Shown here one piece after another: positions 25,159 through 37,600 of a stretch of 64,000 bases of DNA. The translations under genes were made by a program, and so were the position numbers. The stretch spans positions 16,865,751-16,929,750 of the forward strand of contig NC_049992.1 in the NCBI RefSeq assembly GCF_000003815.2, written 5' to 3'. Position 1 is the stretch's first letter; every line of letters starts with the position of its first letter. The notes under the pieces were generated by a model, which saw nothing but the letters and a program-made list of their open reading frames with translations, was not told the origin of the DNA and ran no database searches. The stretch comes from Branchiostoma floridae (taxonomy: Eukaryota; Chordata; Leptocardii; Amphioxiformes; Branchiostomatidae).

Positions 25159-28100
25159 TTACAAGTCGTCCACGGTTTCGATCTCGCCGCGGTTGATGAT
25201 ATCGGTGCTCGGGTTGATGGAGAAGCCAAGAATACTTGGGTCGATAGGTTGCATCCGCTGTTTCTTCTTCTTTCCTTTCAGCTTGGGGTCACCATTATCC
25301 AGCACCTGGGAAGACCACATGTTGTGCATCTGAATGTGCACACAAAGTTTGGAGAGAAGGGGTAATGCAAGTTCATGCAGCATATGCAGTTAGTTGTTTT
25401 TAATACAAAAAAAAAAGAGTAAAACAGAACAGTATAAAAAGACAGTAATGCATATTATGATATTTTTGCTATTTTCACTGAGACAGTTGATTAGATTTTG
25501 GGAACAAGGGTGTGCACAGAACTTCAACACAAACCATGCACCACAAGACCACATGCACAATGCCAATGTCAAACTATCAAACATAAACACAACAAACTTG
25601 AGTCTGTGAACAGTAGTGAAAAGCAAAAGGGATTAAAAATGAGGAAAAAAAACCTTGAAGGGACCAAAGCAACAGTTTGTTGTCAGTACTTTTTTTTCCA
25701 TTACCTTTGAGCAAAAAATCTTAACTTCCAAAGAATAACATCAAAATAAAACACAACCAAATCTTTCATCCCTCAAAAAGGCATAAGGATATTATTTTCC
25801 TAGGCTCCAAACCAGTGTTCTAGCCAGCCTAAATTATTTTTCCGTCCCCTGGATTTTGAATGGAAATCCTGCTAAAGGCACGGCAATCCTAGGGGTCCGG
25901 GGGTATGCTTCCTGGGAAATTTTTTAAAATCTACACCCTCTGAAATGCTATTTCCTTTATTTTGAGGGGCAAATTTTGCAGGTAGACTAAACTTGGTTCC
26001 ATTGATTTCTTTATATACAGATTTTTGTCCATCATAGATGACTGAATGGGCACAAATTTTGTCCGTCCCAGTCCGTCCCCAACAGCAACAACGGGAGGAC
26101 GGGTGCTGGCTAAAACCCTGCTCCAAATAGCTATTAGAAACTGCTTGTAAGACATGTCATTTACCTGCTGTACAGTCATGCCACCTGGGCGCTGCTGAAG
26201 AGGCTGCTGGGTTGGGGCTGGCACTAATGGAGTGGAAGTAGGTGGACCTTGGTGAGGCCAAGGCATTTCCTGGTGGGAACCAAGGTAAACACAGGTCAGC
26301 ACAACATTCAGGTAGCAATTTCTTCCAAGAAAACCTTGCCGTTTGATTCCTGGTTGCACCTGGCAACATGTTTTCCTTTGGGAATGACACTTAACATGAC
26401 TTTCCTTACTCCATCCGGAACATTCTTCAAGATCTAGTACTAGTGAAGTAAGAATGCGCTTTATTACTACATGCAACTACAAAGTCTAATGTATACTACT
26501 GTAGTATGCACAGGTTTGACTTCTTCTTGCTTCTTCAAACAGTTGTAAATGTAAGGGCAGATGGAGATTAAGATACATGGTTTATCTAATTGCATAAGGA
26601 ATGTACATTTTTCAAAGCTATTCAAATATCGAAAACATGGGAACTTATGTTGCCTACAATTTAAAAGAGTATTCCTCTCATTGCTGTATAGTGAACAGTC
26701 AACAATAAAATGACACTCGTCTTCTATCTTATTTAAGTTACAATATTGATAAATTTTCTTGCAGTCAAGGAATACGTTTATGTGTACCCTTTTCAACAAG
26801 GAGTTTGTGTTAACTAATGCAGAATTTTGTGATGGCTGTTTTGTCTTATACTTAAATTACCAAATCAGTGCATTGTGCCTGACTACTTTTTTAATGGAAA
26901 AGTTTCCCAAAATTTGGAGGTACGTTCTCTACCTTTAACAAACAGTCATTGTTCGAAGAAAATTGATAGTAAACTAAAAGTTTCCCTGGAATTTGAGCAT
27001 GAAGGTCTCATTGATGAGTTTCTTCTTCCCATAGACTTCTATGTTATAATTCGTGGTTTACACGGGCGCGTTCATAATGAAGCTACGAGAAATTTTAGCA
27101 GATTTTTCCTTCGATGTCGAGCACATTTACCCTATATCGTGGAAAGAATTGCCAACGTCAAATAGACACCAGTTATCTTTTATAGCGATCACAAACTAAG
27201 ATTAGTCAATCCCCACAAAAGGCACTTTTTCGCTTCGCACCACTCAAAACCCAGGACTGTGTACCTCCGACCTAGCGCGCGGCTGCAAAACTTTACCTGC
27301 TAATTTCTTCAGTTACAAACAAGCTTTTACCAATCTTACTTTTGAGATCAGTTCCGCTGGCTCAAATGGAATTTCTCACCACTAAAAACACGCGTCCATG
27401 CAGCCGTTTATTTTTTGGCTCGGATCTCTTTTAGGGTACCCACTCGGAGTAATACATCAATGAGACATGAATGCTGCATTTGTAGTCCATGTATGGACTT
27501 TCTCTCAGTAACAAGACTACTGTTAACCTCCTTGGTTACACAATCAATCCTCAATGGTTACACAATCAATGATATCCTCACCTGTTTTCTCTTTGCACGC
27601 TTCTCTAGGAACTGTTTGGCAAATTCTTTGGCCTCTCTGGTCTCACCCAAATAGGACTTGATATAGTCGTGGACCTGACGGTGACAAAAAAATAGATTGG
27701 GACATCACATCGTCAAACCATGACACTAAAATCTACCAAATTTTCTTAATTTCAGTATGTAAATATCCACCCACGATTTAGGGTAAGTAGTCTCAGGCAA
27801 ATCTAGGCAACTGAAATGGAAAATGGAAAAATTTTACTCAAATACTCCTTGAATGCATCCCTTCTACACCAATACACCAAAAGAATTCAAATCAATGGTG
27901 TTTTCATCTTTTTTCTTTTCTGCTTTCCTGGGTAATTTTGCATAAGTCAAGGACTTTTTTACGACATCCTTGCTTATGTTTGTAAAAATGCTAGTGTTTC
28001 CGACTGGCATTGCCAATGCAAACAACAATGTGTATAGTTTTGCATCTTTCCTAGAACTGTAGCACCACTTTTTTAAGGTTTAAGGTCTTTTTCCAATTTA

Positions 28101-28638
28101 TCTGTGCGAAGTATCTACCTCCAGCTAACAGATCTGATAGAACTTGTTTTGATACTGTAAACAACTGTATGGGGTTAAAAAATATATTCAAGTAAGAAAG
28201 AAATTTTGATTGAGTTTACGATAGAAAGAAACCACTTCCTTTATCATAAAGCTAGATGGATGGATGGATGGATGAACTATTATCACACTTATGACACAAA
28301 GTTGCCCAGTTCATATGGGCCTATGATACACCACATAAAGATCGCATTGCATCAAACATTTACATGTCCATAATAACTTGAAACAAATGAGGCAGACATA
28401 GTAAAAATGGTACATCAAGAACAGTGATGAACTACATAAAATATATTCATTCAATATCTAAAAAAAGACTAATTAAGTTTGGAAATGACATTTCCCTTAA
28501 GGAACACAAGCTAACATTATAAATAATAAAGATGGATAACTTCAATCAACTTCTTTGTCTAGCTATATCTGTAACAGTGTTACATTCTTACCTCATATGG
28601 AGACTCCACATCTTTAAGGAAATTTACAAATGTAGGCA
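25159..28638 (-). CDS. GIGYF: GIGYF coding exons 27-30: conserved C-terminus
   Basis: Exon 27 is 47 bases ([15 protein letters not shown]). Exon 28 encodes [20 protein letters not shown] and the rest of its helix. Exon 29 is Pro/Gln-rich. Exon 30 has [20 protein letters not shown] and the terminal [10 protein letters not shown] before TAA at 25,159-25,161. This tail is nearly invariant in the family. Confidence 0.95.
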
Positions 28639-31600
28639 CTGCAACAAGAAGGTAGAAAAACGACGTTGAGTACAGAATCCAGTAATACTATCACATCTAA
28701 ATGTTTAACTTTTGAAACATCATACATTGTACTTCTGTAGCAGATGAACTGTAACATCCACAAGTCATAGATTTAAAAGACCAACTCAAAAATGCGACTT
28801 GTCCTAGATAAATACAGCATGTGAAGGTAAGGATTGAAAACAAGTCCACAAGTGTGGATTCACAACCGCGTTTGCTTTTTTTCAAGCCTGTAAACAACAC
28901 CATTTGTCCTAAATGTTTGGCACAATATGGAAACAGTGCAACAAATTTCTTTCTTTTGTGTGTTTTCAGGTCCCAAGGAAAAGACTAGACTGGGTGCCAT
29001 CATATCTATGTAGGGTACCGGGGCTTCTATACTTGTCATGATAAACTAGTTAGAATGGCACCCAGGCAAAAGAAAAGACAAGACAAGAAACAAACAACAT
29101 CTGAACCAAGGGCTACAGATCACCATGTAATACTGGTCATTCTAAATTGGGAAGGACAGTAGGAATTTGGGAAATCTCAATAACGATAAATGTAAATAAT
29201 GGATATTTTGTATGTACGTCATTGTATGTTGATATGAAGTCCATGACGATTAGTTGCAGGCCCTAGGGCAGGTGACTAAAGATTTTCAAATAAAGACTTA
29301 AAGTCTCAAATATGTAAACAAAAGTTTCAGGAAAAGGGAAAAAATAATAAAAATCTAATAAAGGAAGCATGTCCTTTCAATTGCAAAAATTTTAAAGTAT
29401 GAGGATTACTTATAACTGGATACATCAATGAAGGTTAGACATTTAAGATATGCGAGACAACTGTTACTCAAATTACAAGCAACACTGGACATATTTGTAA
29501 ATGGTCACAGACGTTTTAGACGATATCTGTTGTCACTTACAAAAGACTGCCCTTTCTGAAATGTCTGACCATTAATAAATTTATTCCATTGCTTGAGAAT
29601 TTAATATCTTGCATAAACGTTTACTTGATTTTTTCACTTCTTAATGTCTTCCCGCACCTGAACTAACGGCTGAATGGAGCACTTTTCGAGACAAAATAAA
29701 GGCACAAACAAACTGACCAGTGTGACATGATCTCACGCAATACTACAAAGCAAAACATTTCTTCCCAACAACGCATTCTCCTACGCAGAGACATCCAATG
29801 GCGGCAGCAGACCGCCTCTTGTCTGTACTCTGCTATCTCAACTGTCACATCAGTTCCTGGGGGTGTCGCCACAAACCAGCTGTCAGCCAATCAGAGAATA
29901 GGCCTTTCAGTTTTCAAAAGAGATCTCACATATATAAGGGTGAATACAGGTCGTTTCGTTACATGGTCTTTTCGTTACACGTCATTTCGTTACACATGAA
30001 GTCATTTCGTTACACCATGATTAGTCATTTCGTTACATCACGAAGTCATTTCGTTACATCACGAAGTCATTTCGTTACAGATTAATGTCAGGCCGTTATA
30101 GTACTTATTACTACAAATGTATTACTTTTCGTGGTAACAAAAAGCCGGGACTCAAAATTCAATTTCTTTTTCTTGTTTTTCGGCAGATATTGAACGCCGC
30201 TAAGCGCTGGAGGCGCTGACGGGCCACGCTGCACGTCGGCCCAAGTTGAACGGTCATCTGAACCAAGGAGAGATTACACATAATATATCTGTTATGTAGT
30301 AACTTGATCAGTTATCATATATGCTGTGATGTGTACAATAAATCACGATTAGATGCCTTTAGTATCGTTGATATACTAGTACAGCGCGCGCAGTAAAGAC
30401 CTATTGTTGTTTAATAGACCGGCGGGCACGCACTTTCGTAGGCTTCTGGTCCGTTCGGCGCCGACAAAATGCCTATAAAACGATATCCAATACCCCTTCA
30501 AGGAAACAAATTCAGGCTTATATCTCTCTGTAAATATGGGAGAGATAAACTCTTCACCTTCTTGTGTACAACTTGTGTCCACAAATTACGCTGAAAGTTT
30601 AAAACTTAGCACCGTCTTTCACGCTGAATATAATTCAAAATGGCGCCCGCGTCGCTTGTTTTGGCGTGGGTTATGCCGTCAGCCTGTGCGGCAAATGTGA
30701 TTGCGACATAGCAGATGTTCTTCTACTTCTACATGGTATGGACAGAAATCTATGGACAGTTTGTGCCAGTTTAGAAGGAGAAAATATAATGTTTCCGTAC
30801 ATTTCCTACAACCAAGCAGCTTACAACGCACACAAATATTTTCCTTTGTCGAGAACTGATGCTAGACCGTCATGCATTGCATGACGCAAGGGTTCATTGT
30901 CCTCCTTCCCACCACGTACGTAGTACTGTAATAGTGAATACCGTAATAGTATACAGGACAAAGGTCGATGGGGAACCCAAATGGTACAATAGCCTTGTTG
31001 TGTATTTTTGACTGAATATAAATATGAAAGATTCAATGCAAAGTCGGGTCAAGATACATTACAGCAACGTTCTTCTAAATGGTATATCTTCCACACATGA
31101 TTTGGGGGGCGTCATGAAGTGCTGTATTAGTATAAAATAGTAGTGTGATCTTACAAAACAAATTTACATCGCAACTGCTATACATACATCGCAACATCAT
31201 ATACATAAATACATCGCAACATTCTATACAGGAGTCGCAAAATGTTGAACATACCAGTACTATATACCATTTTAGGAATATGTACGAAAATACATATTAA
31301 TTAAGAATGAAGTTGTTACGAATGATAAAACATTCTACCAAAGTGTTTGACACTTGACACTTTGCCTGTCATGCTGTTCAGACAAGTTTGGAAAATGAGT
31401 TTCATAAGATAACAAGAGGTTTTTCATTGTTGATATACAATACATCATGAATAATGTTTTACAAAGAGAACTACGCTTGGATTTTCAAAGTTCATAAAGA
31501 CAACAATAACCAAAACCAAACGTAAAATTGAGTGTCTTGTCACGTCTCTAATGTCAACCAAGGAAGGTCAACCTGAAAAAGATAACAGGAAAACACTTAT

Positions 31601-34600
31601 AGCGTTTAACATGCGACCAAGATAGGATAATAATCAAGTGTAACGAAATGACCTTCCCATGTGTAACGAAATAACCTTCCCATGTGTAACGAAATGACTT
31701 CGTATGTAACGAATCGACTGTAACGAAAAGGCGATGTAACGAAACGACCGGTTACCATAAGGGTAGCTCATTAACATTTATAAGCAGGGCGGTCAGGAAC
31801 TGATGGTGACGGTTGAGATAGCAGAGTACAGACAAGAGGCGGTTTGCTGGTGCCGTTGGATGTCTCTGCGTAGGAGAATGCAACAACGGAGACATGTCTA
31901 CTACACCTACATGTACATGTAACTGCTATGACAACAGGTATGAGTTACCTGTTGTCTGAAAGTCAGTATACTGGTAATTCCCTGCATAACAGTTGGGAAA
32001 ATGACAAGTCTCATTGTGGTACTTGATAATGGTTAGTTCTCACAAACACTGGCAACTCCACAAACAACAGAGCACATTTTCATCACATCGCCGTGTCCTC
32101 TTCAGACCTCCAATAACAAAATCATTGTTACAAGTACTTACCACTTTGGAGAACTCGGAGATAAAATTACGAGCCTGTACGACTGAACTTTCTCACAACC
32201 TTCGATAACTACAAAGTAAAAAGCATATAAAGCAGATTTTCTTACTCCATGGTGGACTGTTCTATGTTTTTGTCAATGCCGAAAGGACAAAGCCACATAG
32301 GCAGGTAAAATATAAAATTTCAAAAGGAGCCGCTTTCAAAAGATTTTGTTTAAATGTTGTCAATGGAATTTCATGACTTTTGAATTCAAGTACAGTTTTG
32401 CTAAACTTTGGATGGAACATTTCTAGAAAATAACGAATGAAGAATATGACAAAAATATGGAAAATTCATAATCTTTCGCCTTCAAGCCCAAGTCACATCA
32501 TCCCAACTGTTATGCTAATTGGAAGTGTGCATGGAGCTAAAGTGGAAAGTGACCATGCCAGGGCACATAATGTCCAATTTTGTAATGGCAGTATCAATAT
32601 TCAACAATTTTCAAATATGTTTATAATAAGACAATGACCTCTATATGATCAAGTATTTCTTGAAGAAACAAGCTGTTGCCTGGAGTTTTTTTAAGAACCA
32701 AATGTGGTGGATTCCCTGTGGATCAGTGTTGAACTCAATTACAATACAAAAATTGCACTTACCCCAATTTTTTACAGATCAACTAGAGTCTTTGCCAATA
32801 AAGCATTCCACCACTACTGAGGCGTCACATCATGCAATTAGAACATCTGAATTGGTGAGCAGTGGATAATAAGTTGCAGAAAACCCAGGGTTGGAAAAGT
32901 CCACTAGCCCTATTGCCCCGGGCAAGTGAAAGTGCTGTTTGGGCAAGTGCATGTCCTACACCACTTGCCCGATCGGGCAAGTTACACTTTTTCCATTGAG
33001 TGAGATTTTTATCTACTTGCTACATGTACTTGTCACAGTCATGGCATCAAGCATTGATCAACACAAAAATACCACCAGAGCTCCATTGATGGAAGTGAAA
33101 ATACATAGAGAAATGTCATTTAGATTTTGGGCAAGTGAAAAGTTGGTTCGGGCAAGTAAATATTTTATGTACTTGCCCGAAAGGACAAGTGAATTTTAGA
33201 AAACTTGTCTAACCCTGAAACCTATGGCAGCCGCAGTCTCTGTTGAGGGATGATTCGACTTTCTGCAACTTATGATCCACTGCTCACTAAATCACATGAT
33301 ATTCTATCTGCATAACATGACACCAGGTAGATTGCTCATATCATGACAAAGACTGGAGTTGATCAGTCCAAAAAAAAGTCCAATTTTTGTTGTTGGAAGT
33401 TACAGTTCAATTCTGATCCAGAATGACCTTTACCAACACACAGATGAACTTCAAAGTTATAGTGGGATACTTGTTAGGAGGGAACATTCCAACGTACCAT
33501 CTATGGCAGAAGCTGCACTGATTGTTCTCAGGGCTGTTTCACACCATTTGGTGAAGTCGTCAGCGGCATAGTTGGCTTGGAAGAGCTTACGGACATTTTC
33601 CTGAAAGACACAATTATGGTGATCATGGTGAGATGCTGTAGAAATACCACAGGTTACCAAGGTTAGTGAGGAAGGGGACGTCCCTGTGGCTCAACTGGTA
33701 GCAGCCTAACAGTTCAAATTAGGGTAGACCTTGGTTCAAGTCCTGGGTTATAGCAGCCTGACCAACATCCGCCGGCATCCAAGCTATGGAGGGGCAAGTT
33801 ACAGCCCCGGATAGCAGAGTTTGTGTTCACACAGACTAATCTATGATGTGGTTGCACCATTTTTCTGAAGGGGTGTAAAATGGGGGTCCAGTGTTCCAGG
33901 AGGTGCCTTGTCGAGCACATTAAAAGGGAATGGCTAGCTACTTTTCCTGGTGAAAATATTCCGTGCTACTGAAGCAGCAAGGAAACTTGCTGCTGTATGT
34001 GCCACTAGGTTCTACAAGGTGAACAACAAAAACAGTACTGACAGAAATGGAAAGATAGTCATGGAATGGCATATTTTCTACTTTAATATTTCATGCTTCT
34101 TATCTACTGAATACACTTTTAGCTTAAATTCTAACAATTCTCATGGACATAACTTAAGCATGGAAAAAACTAAAGAAGTCATCGATAGAGTAGATAAGAA
34201 ATGGACATACCTCCTCCCTCATTTGTCTGGATTTACTATTTGACTTTGAATTCATCATTGCACCTTGGGCATAGGGATCACTGGAAGAAAAAAGAGATAA
34301 AGTCAGGAAAGTCAGCAACAAGGCATATAACGTGTCATTTTTGTTTTCTTGACTCAGTAAATCTGAATCGTAATACATTTTGTATTGAGTCTTTGATACG
34401 TTTCATTACCTTTGCTTGCCAAATTAGAAGTTTTATCTAAAATTATTTTTCTGCAATCCAGAAAACCTTTCAGTGTTTTTCTGGATTTGTGATACAGTGA
34501 TCTGTGACTTCTTGAACATAAAAAAACATGTCCAAAACTGTAGTAAGCTATTTTGAAATATAAAAAGTCAGACATACAGTCTGCAATCTAGAAAACCTTT

Positions 34601-37600
34601 CATTACTTTTTTGGATTTGTAATACTGTAATTTGTGATTTCTTTAACATAAAGAAACATGTCCAAAGCTGTAGTGATCTATTTTGAAATATAAGATGTCA
34701 GACTCCTGAGTAATAGACCTTGTACCAATGAGTGGTAGCATACTTCCAGGCCTGAAGTAACCAGGTCTACAATACCGTTTTTCCTTGCTTTTTTTGTGTA
34801 AGTTAAGCACTAACCAATCTAGCTGTGACAAGTCCTGATCCATGGGTTGTGGAATGGGAACGGAACTTTTTCTGCAATTGCAAAACGTACATGGGTCAAA
34901 ATACGCAAAATAAAAACTGAACGTAAACAGGCGTGGTGTTTCTTTTCATTCCAAGTAACATTTTTTGCCCCTCATTTTGGTTTGAACACTTTCAGGTACA
35001 AGTCGAAACGCAACAGGAAAATAGTTTTCAAACCCTCTCTTTTATAGTAAGGCCTAGGAAAAAAATGTTTCCTGTTTCCCTACCTACCCTAGAAACACCT
35101 GGCGACCCTAGACTTTTTTGGGGGGTGGGCAGTGGAGTCACATAGCTTCCAGTTAGAAATTTTATTCAGCCTTCTTCCTATTGAAGTAAAACACTGCTCA
35201 TCCTATCTAATGAAGGATAAATGTATCTATTATGCACAAAATCAAAGTTTGACATTGAAAGACAAGTGTCCTCAATGTATTTCAGTTTACTTTGTTGAAT
35301 TGTATTGTAATATGTCACATTATAGAGTTTTGGCCAGCCTAAAACAAATTACAAGAAAAAAAAAGATAATCCCTACCTACCGACGCTAATTTTTCAGAAC
35401 AAGAAACACAACATTATTTTCCTAGGCCTAATGTACTGATAACGCTTTTGATACTTTACAAGAGAAAGATGACATGGGTTACCTAGGTTTGTTGGAGGTC
35501 ATTTCGTGGGCTGCCTCATCCCAGAATCCTCCCTTGCTGGACTGAGAGCTGGGGTCGCCCCAGACGCTGGTACCATCGCTGCCCCATGCCGTGGCTGCCG
35601 CCGTGTTGGTGTTGCCCCAAACAGATGCAGCGCCCAGACTGAGGTTGGCCTGTTCAACATCATACTATAAGAAAAACGCATAGGTTTGATGTATCCAACA
35701 GGGCTCTCCCCAATTCTTTTTCCGCCCCACCCATCATTTGGGAGTCCATGTTGTTCATTTTCAATGTTAAATCTGCCATTTTTTTTGCTGACAAAAATAC
35801 ATTTTTATCAATTTCATGTCATGAGGCTTAGATCTTTTAGACGAATAGGGCAAATTTTTTTCTGTCCCAACAAGCAAACTTCCATCCTGAGATGGACGGA
35901 CGGGTCCTGGAGACAGCCCTGGTATCCAGTATAAGGTACATGGTCCGTTACACTGTTCTATTGGCTACAAAAACGTACAGTGTGACAAGAAATCAAAGGT
36001 TTAAAGCAACAAATGACTCTACAATTGTGTCAAGCATATACTGGCTAACAAATGCTGGGCCATCTCATGACTCTTTAAAGTTAGTGTATTACACCCAGGG
36101 TTGTAGCCAGCCTGAAATCATTTTCAGTCCCCTCGATTTTGAATGGGAATCCTATAGAGCACCGAAGGCATGGCGTGGTGTTGCGCGTCATTTCTAGGGG
36201 GTCTGGGTCCCAGAAAATTTTTGAAACCTAGACCCTCTGAAACACTATTTCCTGCATTTTGAGGTGCAAATTTTGCTTGTAGAGTAAGCTGTTCAATGTC
36301 ATCTGTTTTTTTTTCTGTTTTTTTTATATATCTTTACATATCAATTTTTGTCTGTACCTGGGAAGGAATGGGGAAAACTTTTTTCAGTTCCCAGCTGCAA
36401 AATTACTTCAAAGGACTGAAGGACAGGTGCTGGCTACAACCCTGATTACACCAAAGAGCAGCTATACCAGCTATATAGATACAGATGCAGTGTGTTAGAC
36501 TGTAAACCATAATGAAGTACAAATGACATGGTGAAACCTGTCTGCTCACATGTGGTTTCTGTTGTTGTTGCTGCTGCTGCTGTTTGGCCAGCTGTCGAGC
36601 CTGCTCCTGTTGGATCTCCAGGAAGGACTTGCCAGAACCTGAGGGTCCCCTGTTGGAGAAAAAAGATGTTTCCTGTCTACTTAGACAGGAGGACAAGACT
36701 GAGACTAGAACAGAGGGCCAGCCGGGAGAGCCAGCTCTGGCTAATAAAGTGTGAGCAACGATAACCCTAACGTTTTAACAAGCTACCAGTTGTTCTCATG
36801 TGCATAGCTACTGCACCATGAGAGAACGTGTTGTGTAGTTTTTGCCGGGGCGCCGAAGGCGCCCGGCTTTGTCCCCGGTTTAATGGTTCGTCCTTGGATG
36901 GGTCTGCTATGGTCGCAAAATGTACCGTGCGTTTTTACGACAATTCTCAGCCCTTCTCAGCCCTTCAAATAAACGCAATGTACCGTGCGTTTTTACGACA
37001 ATTCTCAGCCCTTCTTAGCCCTTCAAATAAACGTTGTAAGAATACTGTTTATCCATGACCTCTACTCGTACAGAAAACATTGCAGCGCTCATTAGCAAAG
37101 TCTAGGAAAGGAAAATGTTTCTTGATTTGCAGTAAAACACTGGTCATGTAACATTTGAGGAGTTGTCGTTAAATCGCACGGTTCATTTTGCGATAGCGTT
37201 GACGGGTCCGGGTATTTAGCGGAATAACCCGGAATAACCCGGAATAACCCGGAATAACCTTAATAAAGGATGAAAGCTACCGAAATACAGTGTGCTTTGA
37301 TAAGTTAAGATCGCAGAATGCAATATTTTGGCATAAAATAATGTATATATGGCCATGGGAACAAGAAATATTACGGTTATTCCGGGTTATTCCGGGTCAT
37401 TTCGGGTTATTCCGGTAAATACCCTCACGGGCGTTGACGGTGCGGAGGAGGTGAGATTTTTATCGTACAGAAATTGGTACAGTTTGTAAAGTTATCTTTC
37501 TGGAATTCGGATGTATTAAAATATAACATTACATTCTAAGGCGTAGTGTCATGTGAGTAAAATGAGCACGACATTTGACGAAAGATTTTGTGGAGGGTAT

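Larger units (their letters stand above)
28639..33497. other. GIGYF intron 26 (4.9 kb)
   Basis: It contains the 2.1-kb inverted-repeat element at 29,773-31,881, a short GATG microsatellite near 28,256 and the CAGGGTTGGA MITE at 32,886-33,217. Nothing else is supported. Confidence 0.7.
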
